Source: SZUA-318 sp964412015 (GTDB taxonomy: Bacteria > Gemmatimonadota > Gemmatimonadetes > Longimicrobiales > Gaopeijiaceae). Taken from it: 13,858 nt of DNA. Location of the stretch: NCBI GenBank assembly GCA_964412015.1, contig CAYPMO010000056.1, positions 1 to 13,858 on the forward strand, in the 5' to 3' direction. A model generated the notes under the pieces. It saw only the letters and a program-made list of their open reading frames with translations. It searched no databases and was not told the origin of the DNA. The translations under genes and the position numbers were made by a program. This document shows positions 6,200-12,609 of the stretch, piece after piece; positions within the stretch are counted from its first letter, which is position 1; each line of letters begins with the position of its first letter.

Positions 6200-6616
6200 C
6201 TAATGCCACACCCCCAGGATACCGCCCATGACGGCAAAGGCGAGCGTCATGTAGCCTGCGTCCAGCAGCCAGAGCCTTAGCGAGCGCCGCTCGAAGAGGT
6301 AGATGACCCCCAACGCGGTACCTACCCAGAACAGTCCAACTTGGACACCGGCCTGCAGGCCGCCGTAGAAGGACGCCTCAGCCCCGATGACCATGGCCAG
6401 AATGAAGGCCGCCACCAGCTGCAGAAGGAAAGACGCCCCGAAGATCAGTCCCGGGTTGCCCTGTTTGGTCTGATCATCCGTCATCCCTGAGGCTGCCATC
6501 CAAAGCCGGCCGAAAACGGAGGGGGAGTACCAGAGGGTTCGAAGGATGTAGCTTGAGACGGCTGCGACGAGGACGGCCAGGTAGTTCACGCCGTCTGTGG
6601 AGAAACCCAGGTCCAT
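6200..6616 (-). CDS. DUF1761-type four-helix membrane protein (cassette C2)
   Basis: This 138-residue integral membrane protein matches the DUF1761 pattern: NYLAVLVAAVSSYILRTLWYSP near the N-terminus, then FGRLWMAASGMT. Hydrophobic segments lie at about 10-30, 57-80, 85-106 and 116-136, giving about four membrane passes. The function of the family is unknown. A GGAGG ribosome site stands six bases before the ATG at 6616. Unlike the other co-oriented cassettes it has about 220 bases between the cassette boundary and the ATG, enough for an own promoter, although I see no convincing one. The stop is 16 bases from the attC box. Confidence 0.85.
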   Translation of the reverse strand: MDLGFSTDGVNYLAVLVAAVSSYILRTLWYSPSVFGRLWMAASGMTDDQTKQGNPGLIFGASFLLQLVAAFILAMVIGAEASFYGGLQAGVQVGLFWVGTALGVIYLFERRSLRLWLLDAGYMTLAFAVMGGILGVWH

Positions 6617-6830
6617 GGCGGACCTCCACGGATATCGGATGGCCGGCAGAGACGGCCGGACCTAATCCGCTCCACCGACAACCCTGGATGTACACATGTT
6701 ACTACCCCCGCGGAGCGAGCGCGGTGCCACACCCACCCCGGGGCGACCCTCTGCCCTAACCTGTTGGACGTCGCGAGTTGGGGCTACCCGCGATACACGC
6801 TCCCGTAATAGCCGGTCCACGCTTGGTGAG
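6617..6830. other. Gene-free 5' part of cassette C2
   Basis: I see no supported gene in these 214 bases. They contain a short ATGTACACAT near-palindrome (about 6688-6697), a GC-rich inverted repeat GGCCGG/CGGCC near 6643-6660, and two core-like boxes, CCCTAAC (6754-6760) and GTTGGAC (6763-6769), only two bases apart. The stretch may hold the promoter of the DUF1761 gene or the remnant of an older cassette. Confidence 0.4.
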
Positions 6831-6944
6831 GCCTAACGACTTTGGCGTTGTGCTGCACGCGCAACATGCTGACCCGGAGCGCGAGCCGCCAGGCGAGTGC
6901 TCCGGCCCCGCAGCTTACCGTGCAGAACCAACGCCTGGTTAGGA
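6831..6944 (-). other. attC site of cassette C1
   Basis: Outer boxes are GCCTAAC (6831-6837) and GTTAGGA (6938-6944). The arms pair as GGCGTTG-TGCTGCACG (left) against GGCGTTGGTTCTGCACG (right arm reversed), with one extra base in the right arm. The central CCGGAGC/GCTCCGG stem and CCCGCAGCTTACCG segment are shared with C2 and C3. The right box contains the TAA stop of the metallopeptidase gene. Confidence 0.9.
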
Positions 6945-7718
6945 AGCACTCGCCGGCGTGAGCGCTGCTCCAACCGCGTGTGCTGCCATGCGCCTCACCT
7001 CTCGGAGCGGACGCCGCCGTGCAAGGAGTTCCCGGAGCATCGGTGCCCCACTCTCATCGAGCCGACGCGTGGCCCAATAGCCTGTCGCGTACAGCGCAAG
7101 GAGCGCGCCTTCGTCGCCCGCCCTCACTCGTCGATACGCACGAGGATCAAGGGCACATGCGTCGGCCACGACCAGACCGCGCGTGTCTTCCCGCACCGTT
7201 TGTCGGCCCACCAGACGGTCGACCGCAACCATCGCGAGTCCTTCGTTCAACCACACTGGCAAGCGGAGCCAGGCCGTGCAGGCATGCGTGAATTCGTGAC
7301 ACGCTATGTGGCGCACCTTCTCCAGTGGATCAGAGACAGGCTCGAACAGCCGTGCACCCATCGGCGTGCCCGAGGAAGCAAGCAGCTCCGGAGGCTTGAC
7401 GCCCACCGCCGGTCGGCCGGGCCACGGCAGCATCCAGCCACCAGCCACGGCGAACGCTCGCGCCGCACGCCCACGCCAGAGCGGCTTGCTGATCCGCACC
7501 CAGAGGCGGTGCCGCGCTGGTGCGGTGTCGTCCACGAACCCTTCCCAGGAGGTCAGAACGTGGACCTTGTAGTCTCGCGGCGCCGCAAGCTGCCACCGTC
7601 GGAACAACAACTCGGCGGTGTCAGCGATCGTCGCTGCCATCACCCTTGCGGCTGCCTCGTGCCCTGGCAGACAGATAACCGATACGCCCGCTGCCACCAC
7701 TTCTCTTCGTTCCGCCAT
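6939..7718 (-). CDS. Zinc metallopeptidase-like protein (HExxH, peptidase-MA type), first cassette C1
   Basis: The 259-residue protein carries a zinc-peptidase signature, H141-EFT-H145, followed by LPVWLNEGLAM (153-163), in which Glu159 is the likely third zinc ligand. This arrangement is typical of gluzincin 'peptidase MA-like' proteins. There is no clear signal peptide, so the protein may be cytoplasmic. It is the cassette nearest attI. The ATG (7718) lies only 19 bases inside the cassette, and the only Shine-Dalgarno-like sequence is AGGAAG in and next to the recombination box (7735-7730), 11 bases before the ATG. Transcription must come from the attI/intI side. The stop TAA is inside the attC box. 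The substrate is unknown, and the N-terminal 100 residues match nothing I recall. Confidence 0.85.
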   Translation of the reverse strand: MAERREVVAAGVSVICLPGHEAAARVMAATIADTAELLFRRWQLAAPRDYKVHVLTSWEGFVDDTAPARHRLWVRISKPLWRGRAARAFAVAGGWMLPWPGRPAVGVKPPELLASSGTPMGARLFEPVSDPLEKVRHIACHEFTHACTAWLRLPVWLNEGLAMVAVDRLVGRQTVREDTRGLVVADACALDPRAYRRVRAGDEGALLALYATGYWATRRLDESGAPMLRELLARRRPLREVRRMAAHAVGAALTPASAS

Positions 7719-7731
7719 CGTTTGCAGTGCT

Positions 7732-7800
7732 TCCTAACTCATCTCTCTGCTGCCTCCACCCACCTGATTGGTCTGAGCCATCTGCGGCGGGTGGCTCTGG
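7732..7800 (-). other. Probable attI site (approximate extent)
   Basis: GTTAGGA on the minus strand (7738-7732) starts cassette C1, but no pairing right arm lies to its right, so this is the array's attI junction rather than an attC. Cassette C1's terminal box here is complementary over 13 bases to its attC box at 6938-6950, which fixes the crossover between 7738 and 7737. The attI sequence beyond the core cannot be delimited by eye; attI sites share little beyond the core. Confidence 0.65.
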
Positions 7801-7855
7801 CGAACGTGGCATCGGGCCGGGAGGCGCACAAGGTCGGTTCCCCCTGTATGCGAAC

Positions 7856-7873
7856 GCGTCGCATGCGCGACGC
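7856..7873. other. Perfect 7-bp hairpin in the attI/leader region
   Basis: GCGTCGC, four bases (ATGC), GCGACGC. It lies between the intI stop (7971) and the attI core (7738), a stretch (7739-7970) with no supported gene. No T-run follows on either strand, so an intrinsic terminator is doubtful. It could be part of the attI architecture or a leader structure in transcripts running from intI into the cassettes. Confidence 0.4.
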
Positions 7874-7970
7874 CGGGACCGGTGGGATCGGGGGCTGTTG
7901 GTAGTCATCGCGATTGGGGAAGCCGCCGGGGCGGCCTAATCGCCCTGCGGCCGTCCACGGTCCCGGCTGC

Positions 7971-9389
7971 TTATTTTCTGGACCGGGGTGCGGTGGCGGG
8001 GGAGGTGGGGCGCAGCGCGGGATCGGGATCGCGATCGGGGAGCCGCGGCCTTCCGACCGGTTCATCGTACAACTCGTCGTCCAGCTCCTCGGAATCGTCG
8101 GGGCGGTCCAGGGGACTGCGGATGTGGAGCCCGGAGTGCTCGACGACGTGGAGGTAGATCATCGTAGTGCGCACGTCCTTGTGGCCCATGACGTGCTGGA
8201 GGGTCCTGATGTCGCAGCCGCCCCGCAGCGCCTCGGTGGCGAACGAGTGCCGTAGCGTGTGAGAGGACGCGCGCTTCGTGATGCCTGACCGGCGCACCGC
8301 GCGCTTGATCTCCTTCTGGACGGCGGTGGGATGCACCGGGCGGCGTCCCGATCTTCCGGTAGCGGGATCCCGGCCGGGCGTTCGGGCCGGGAACAGGAAC
8401 TGCCAGGCGATTTGGTACCCCGCTGTCGGGTCCTTGCGATGGAGCGCGGCCGGCAACGGGGCCCAGCCACCTCCGGCCGCACGGTCCCTCTTGTGGAGCT
8501 CGGCTATCCTGGCGAGCTGGGTCTTCAGCAAGGCGGTCGCACGCCGTGCGAGGGGGACATACCTGTCCTTGTTTCCTTTTCCGTCGCGCACGGCGATCTG
8601 GCGTAGCTCGAAATCCACGTCTTTCACCCGCAACCGCAGGCACTCTTCGAGCCTCAGGCCCGCGGAATACAGGAGGGCGCCGATCAGCAGGTGCCTTCCG
8701 GACAGCTCCCGGAGAACGCGGAGGACCTCGCGATGCGTCAACACGGTCGGCATCCGGCGCGATCCCTTGGCGCGGGGGACGTCAGCCAGCTCGTCGCTCC
8801 CGAATACCTCCCGGAACATGAAACTCAGCGCCGATGCCGCCTGATTGCGGGTCCGCGCGGAGAGACGTCGCTCCCGGGCGAGGTGCTCCAGGAACGCTCT
8901 CGCGCGGTGCCCGACGGGCCGGCCAGCGCCATCGCGATGGGACGCGTCGAACGCGAGGAAACGGCGGGTCCAGCCGAGGTACGCGGACTCGGTCTTGGGG
9001 GAGTATCCGCGCGCGCCGATGGCCTTCTGTATGCGCTCCAGGACATGCGCGGGTCCGCGATCGAGGATGGTTTCCGACTCCCTCCGGGTCTCGGTGTGCC
9101 GCCCTGTCGGCTCGGGTGCCTTGATCAGGCCGGGGCCACCCTCCCATGTGATCCGTGGACCGAACGCGCGAGTGAGCGCGTCGATCGTCCCGTTCGTCGC
9201 GGGGAGGCTCCAGAGTCCGCGCTGCGGCTCCCACCGACGCCCGGGGATTGCCCTGACGGCCGCGACGTCGCGCTCGGCGTAGCGGAACCTCAACTCCAGG
9301 ACGTCGTCGCGGCGCGTCACACGGATCCGCGCCGCGCCCGGCGCTTGCGCCGGTGATCGTCGCGCGGCCTCCCGGCCGTCCCGTTCCAT
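7971..9389 (-). CDS. intI: Integron integrase with HARP-like N-terminal extension
   Basis: This is a tyrosine recombinase of the integron type, recombining attI with folded single-stranded attC. Catalytic residues are visible: Arg246 (SAGLRLEE), Lys271 (DGKGNKD), His377 and Arg380 (SHTLRHSFAT), His403 (MGHKD) and Tyr412 (MIYLHV). Each lies exactly 100 positions after its IntI1 counterpart (146, 171, 277, 280, 303, 312). The integron-specific insertion between patches II and III is present (about 305-350: PLPAALHRKDP, QIAWQFLFPA, DPATGRSGRR), which separates it from XerCD and phage integrases. The core-binding domain starts near 113. Residues about 20-80 (VLELRFRY, VRAIPGRRWEPQRGLWSLP, then ALTRAFG) resemble HARP-type annealing domains. 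After RSPLD (425-429) comes an acidic, proline-rich tail of about 43 residues. Length is 472 against about 320-340 for usual IntI. The start ATG has a GGAG site upstream. No clear LexA box was found. Confidence 0.95.
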   Translation of the reverse strand: MERDGREAARRSPAQAPGAARIRVTRRDDVLELRFRYAERDVAAVRAIPGRRWEPQRGLWSLPATNGTIDALTRAFGPRITWEGGPGLIKAPEPTGRHTETRRESETILDRGPAHVLERIQKAIGARGYSPKTESAYLGWTRRFLAFDASHRDGAGRPVGHRARAFLEHLARERRLSARTRNQAASALSFMFREVFGSDELADVPRAKGSRRMPTVLTHREVLRVLRELSGRHLLIGALLYSAGLRLEECLRLRVKDVDFELRQIAVRDGKGNKDRYVPLARRATALLKTQLARIAELHKRDRAAGGGWAPLPAALHRKDPTAGYQIAWQFLFPARTPGRDPATGRSGRRPVHPTAVQKEIKRAVRRSGITKRASSHTLRHSFATEALRGGCDIRTLQHVMGHKDVRTTMIYLHVVEHSGLHIRSPLDRPDDSEELDDELYDEPVGRPRLPDRDPDPALRPTSPATAPRSRK

Positions 9390-9456
9390 GCTCCCGCCTC
9401 CGTCGGCCGGCCCACGGTGTAGACAGAGGATTGCGGCGACGGCGGGGCGACTCGAT

Positions 9457-9478
9457 ACCTGGATGGGACCTGGATGGG
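9457..9478. repeat. Tandem 11-bp direct repeat upstream of intI
   Basis: Two adjacent exact copies of ACCTGGATGGG (9457-9467 and 9468-9478) lie 68-89 bases upstream of the intI start codon, between intI and the LOG-family gene. One helical turn between copies suits a protein-binding site controlling intI, but it may be chance duplication. The rest of 9390-9501 shows nothing else I can support. Confidence 0.5.
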
Positions 9479-9501
9479 CCGCGGCGCCGCGTAGCCTCCC
9501 C

Positions 9502-10059
9502 CTACAGCACCCTCCTCACGAACGCCACGACTTCCTCGAGTCCGCGCGCCACCGGCACGCCTCCGGGAAGGCCGGGGATGTCGGTGGGTACATCCACGAA
9601 CGCGATCACGGGGCGGCCGTACGCCAGGGCCAACGCGACCTCGCTCGCGGTCCCCGCACCGCCGGGCAGCGCGACGATGACGTCGGCCGTGAGGACGTTG
9701 ATGTGGTTCCGTGAGAGAGGCTCCGTACCTCGAGCGCCGCTGTGGGAGAGGTGCGTCCGCACGGCGAGCTCCACCCAACAGTTCGGATAGCCTGCGGGCG
9801 CGAGCCCCGAGGACGGATCGCCCGGCAGCACGCCGAGGACCAACCCTTGCCGCCCGGGCACCAGGGCGAACGCTCGGCTCACCTCCTCCATGACGCCCGC
9901 GCCTCCTCCGGTGAGCAGGTGCACGCCCTCCTTAGCGAGCCAGCGGCCGAGCGGGACCGCGCGGTCGGCGTGGGGCTCCGTGCCGGATCCCATCACGCCG
10001 ACGATCGGCCTCCGGACAGCCCGTTCCGGAATGCGAGCACCCCGGGGGCGCCGGCTCAT
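9502..10059 (-). CDS. LOG-family (TIGR00725-like) Rossmann nucleotide-binding protein
   Basis: The 185-residue protein has two LOG/lysine-decarboxylase-like signatures: GGGAGVM (51-57) in a nucleotide-binding loop and PGGAGTASE (132-140). The family includes cytokinin-type phosphoribohydrolases and the molybdenum-cofactor carrier-like TIGR00725 group. The short length and TGGGAGVMEE context fit TIGR00725 better than LOG enzymes, so catalytic activity is uncertain. I chose the ATG at 10059 over the upstream start at 10131: it overlaps the TGA of the S9 peptidase gene by four bases (ATGA), and family homology begins with RRPIVGVMGSG. The two genes therefore form a coupled unit on the minus strand. 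It ends 112 bases before the intI start and belongs to the chromosomal flank, not the array. Confidence 0.85.
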   Translation of the reverse strand: MSRRPRGARIPERAVRRPIVGVMGSGTEPHADRAVPLGRWLAKEGVHLLTGGGAGVMEEVSRAFALVPGRQGLVLGVLPGDPSSGLAPAGYPNCWVELAVRTHLSHSGARGTEPLSRNHINVLTADVIVALPGGAGTASEVALALAYGRPVIAFVDVPTDIPGLPGGVPVARGLEEVVAFVRRVL

Positions 10060-12401
10060 CGGATCGCGCGACGCCGTTGGGGACCCGCAGAAGTCATCGT
10101 CGGCGCTTCCGGGTAGGGGCGCGCGGCCCACCGTCCTCCGGGCGGCAGACGCTCCGCGAGGAAGTTCGTGAGGAGCGTGCGCAGGTGGAGCGTGGTGCCC
10201 GGTCCCTCGAAGATGCCGTGCGTCCGGTTCGGGTAGGCGAACATCGTGAACTGTTTGTTCAACTCGATCAGCCGGTTGATCAGCCGCTCGGAGCCCTGGT
10301 AGTGGACGTTGTCGTCGCCGGTACCGTGCACGAGCAGGAGATTGCCCTTCAGGCCCTCGGCGTGCGTGATCGGCGATGCTTCACGATACCCGTCGGCGAA
10401 GTCGGGCAGCGTTCCAGAATACCGCTCCTGGTAGATCGCATCGTAGAGCAGTTGGTCGGGAACCGGCGCCACGCTCATGCCCGTGGCGTAGAGGTCCGGA
10501 TACCGGAACATCATGTTCAGCGTCATGGATCCGCCGCCGCTCCATCCCCAGATGCCGACGCGGTCGCCGTCCACGTACGGCCGTTTCCGGATCTCCCGAT
10601 TCGCTGCGGCCTGATCCTGGCTCGCGAGGACCCCGATGGCCCCGTGCACCGATTTGCGCCACTCCCGACCGCGGGGCGCGGGTGTGCCGCGGTTGTCCAC
10701 GCTGGCCACGATCCAGCCCCTCTGGGTGAGCATGAGGTGCCACAGGTACGTGTTCCCGCCCCAGCGGTCCACGACCGTCTGGGACGCGGGCTCGCCGTAG
10801 ACGTAGAACAGCACGGGGTACGTCTTCGACGGATCGAAGTCCGGCGGCTTCATCATCCACGCGTCGAGCGGCGGCCCGTCCGCTCGCTCGATGCGGAAGA
10901 ACTCGAGCTCGCCGCGCGCGAGCTTCGCCACCTTCGCCTTCAGGTCCGCGTTGTCGGTCATGATCCGCGCGACGTCGTGGTTGGGCAAGCGCACGAGGCT
11001 CCACGTGGTGGGCACGTCGAATCGGGAATGGGTGTGGAACGCCCACATCCCGTCCGGCGAGAGGTCGTAGTCGTTCCAGCCGGCCGTCGAGGCCGGGGTC
11101 AGGCGCTCGGGCTCCCCGCTCCCGTCGAGGCGGCTCCGGTACAGGTAGCGCCGCGCGGGCTCGTCCGGCGAGGCGATGAAGTAGAGCCAGCCGCCTTCGT
11201 CGTCGATGAGACTCACCTCCATCACATCCATCGGCCAGGGAGTGAGAAGCCGCTCGCGCCCGTCCTCCCGGGAGACGGCGTATACGTGGCGCCAGCCGTC
11301 GCTCTCGCTCACCCACGTGAAGCGCCGTCCGCCGTCGAGCCACAGCAGGTCGTCCACCGTTTCCACCCACGCGTCGTCGCGATCGTTATATACGGTCCGC
11401 ACGGCGCCGGTACGGGCGTCGGCCAGCATCACGCGGTTCTCGTTCTGGCGTCGGTTGATGTGCTGGAAGAGCACCTCGTCCGAGCCGTCCGCCCAGTCCA
11501 TGCGCGCGATGTAGTTGTTCCTCGGATCACCGGGGACGTCCATCCACACGGTCTCGCCGCCGGCTGCGCCCACCACGCCCAGACGGGCCGCCGAGAGCAC
11601 CTCGCCCACCTTGGGGTAGGGGATGCGCTTGAACTGGGGGTAGAGCGAGTCCGTGTAGTTCACGAGCACGAACTCGCGCACGCCGGAGGCGTCGAGCTGC
11701 CAGTACGCGATCTTCGTGCCGTCCGGGCTCCAGCGGAAACCGTCCTGGAGGGAGAACTCCTCCTCGTAGACCCAGTCGAACGTGCCGTTGATGAGTGTCG
11801 GGGAGCCCCCCTCGGTGAGTCGCGTGATACGTCCGTCGACGAGGCTCTGCACGTGGATATCGTTGGCCTGTACGTAGGCCACGCGGTTTCCCTGGGGGGA
11901 GAACTTGGCGAACATGAGCGTGGACTCGGGGAAGTCGGGGCCCAGTTGCGTGAGCTCGCCGCTCGCCAGGTCCAGCACCCAGTAGTCCCCTTTGGTGTTC
12001 GTGCGCCACACGCGCACGGTGTTTGTGAAGACGAGGAGCTTGGACCCGTCCTCGGACCAGGCGTAGTCCTCGGGGATGAGGGGCGCGGAGGCGCCGGGCG
12101 GAACGAGTCGGGTCGCGGGCACGAGCACCTGCCGGCTTCCGCTCGCGGGGTCGTACTTCACGATGTCCAGGCCGCGCACCGACCGTGAGAGCTCCACCGT
12201 CGTGTAGCCCGAACCGTCCGCGAGCCAGACCGCGGGACCGAAGAAGTCCGAGGCGAACTCGCGGGACGCGTAGATCCGCTCGACCGTGAGGAGGGAGGGA
12301 TCCTGCGCCTGCGCGACCGCCGCGGCGGGGGCTACGCCTAGGACGACGAGCAGGACGAAGGCGTGTCGGAGCGCGGGGCGGGTGCGGAGACGGGGACGCA
12401 T
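10056..12401 (-). CDS. Secreted S9B (DPP-IV-like) prolyl dipeptidyl-peptidase
   Basis: The 781-residue protein starts with a signal peptide (RPALRHAFVLLVVLGVAPAA, cleavage near AVAQA). An eight-bladed-type DPP-IV propeller follows (about 40-500), with the diagnostic FDWVYEEEF at 208-216. The paired Glu there binds the substrate N-terminus in DPP-IV. The C-terminal alpha/beta hydrolase holds Ser621 (GWSGGG), Asp696 (HGTGDDNVH) and His728 (NRTHGI), with spacing close to DPP-IV's. It should remove Xaa-Pro dipeptides in the periplasm or outside the cell. I chose the ATG at 12401 rather than 12617: a GGAAGGA site precedes it and the signal peptide starts there. The gene is translationally coupled to the LOG-family gene and divergent from another S9-type hydrolase at 12610. 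Confidence 0.93.
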   Translation of the reverse strand: MRPRLRTRPALRHAFVLLVVLGVAPAAAVAQAQDPSLLTVERIYASREFASDFFGPAVWLADGSGYTTVELSRSVRGLDIVKYDPASGSRQVLVPATRLVPPGASAPLIPEDYAWSEDGSKLLVFTNTVRVWRTNTKGDYWVLDLASGELTQLGPDFPESTLMFAKFSPQGNRVAYVQANDIHVQSLVDGRITRLTEGGSPTLINGTFDWVYEEEFSLQDGFRWSPDGTKIAYWQLDASGVREFVLVNYTDSLYPQFKRIPYPKVGEVLSAARLGVVGAAGGETVWMDVPGDPRNNYIARMDWADGSDEVLFQHINRRQNENRVMLADARTGAVRTVYNDRDDAWVETVDDLLWLDGGRRFTWVSESDGWRHVYAVSREDGRERLLTPWPMDVMEVSLIDDEGGWLYFIASPDEPARRYLYRSRLDGSGEPERLTPASTAGWNDYDLSPDGMWAFHTHSRFDVPTTWSLVRLPNHDVARIMTDNADLKAKVAKLARGELEFFRIERADGPPLDAWMMKPPDFDPSKTYPVLFYVYGEPASQTVVDRWGGNTYLWHLMLTQRGWIVASVDNRGTPAPRGREWRKSVHGAIGVLASQDQAAANREIRKRPYVDGDRVGIWGWSGGGSMTLNMMFRYPDLYATGMSVAPVPDQLLYDAIYQERYSGTLPDFADGYREASPITHAEGLKGNLLLVHGTGDDNVHYQGSERLINRLIELNKQFTMFAYPNRTHGIFEGPGTTLHLRTLLTNFLAERLPPGGRWAARPYPEAPTMTSAGPQRRRAIR

Positions 12402-12609
12402 GGACGGATCCTTCCGAAGGGTCGTGGCTGTGCGCCTCCCAATGTCGGTTGGCGGACGGGGCGGGGAAAGCCGGGGCGCGCGCGCGACGAAGGCGACTCG
12501 GCGCCCGTCGCCACCGGGCATTGACAGGAGGGCCCGGTGCGGAAAACGTCCCAGTAGTCTTACCTGCCAAGCCCGACCACCCACCACGAGGTTCCGGAGG
12601 ACTGGAAAG
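12402..12609. promoter_or_regulatory. Divergent intergenic region between two S9-type genes
   Basis: These 208 bases must hold promoters for both genes. A consensus TTGACA (12521-12526) points to the + strand, but no good -10 lies 16-18 bases beyond it. GGAGG (12596-12600) is the ribosome site of the + gene, nine bases before its ATG. No operator or riboswitch is recognisable. Confidence 0.45.

Larger units (their letters stand above)
1..9389 (-). mobile_element. Chromosomal integron: IntI, attI region and at least eight cassettes (reverse architecture)
   Basis: The element consists of an integrase gene (7971-9389), a leader/attI region (7739-7970) and a cassette array running left off the window. 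Seven attC sites separate single-gene or toxin-antitoxin cassettes. Crossover points (between G and TT on the minus strand) give cassettes C1 7737-6837, C2 6836-6075, C3 6074-4787, C4 4786-3924, C5 3923-3108, C6 3107-2073, C7 2072-652 and C8 from 651 leftwards. Most cargo genes lie on the minus strand, as expected if the array reads leftwards from attI. IntI is transcribed in the same direction as the cassettes, unlike class 1-3 and Vibrio integrons, where intI diverges from the array. The left end is not in the window, so the total cassette number is unknown. Confidence 0.9.

Noticed and set aside
646..6944. CRISPR-like repeat array
   Set aside because: The repeated elements are about 90-125 bases, hairpin-forming, separated by whole genes and bounded by integron core boxes; no short uniform repeats or cas genes.
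1..7738. Array reading on the + strand with intI at the distal end
   Set aside because: The outer boxes alone would allow it, but the extra base in all seven right arms, the stop codons inside right-hand boxes and the prevailing minus-strand genes all point the other way.
7739..7970. An eighth attC at the right end of the array
   Set aside because: GTTGGTA near 7898 is the only core-like box and fits poorly, and no arm pairs with the sequence right of 7738; attI is the better reading.
9390..9501. LexA (SOS) operator upstream of intI
   Set aside because: No CTGT-N8-ACAG or Gram-positive-type GAAC-N4-GTTC palindrome could be found by eye.
10077..12188. Long + strand frame (703 codons) opposite the S9B gene
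   Set aside because: The minus strand shows a complete DPP-IV-like protein with catalytic triad; the + frame has repetitive Val/His/Arg content and no domain.
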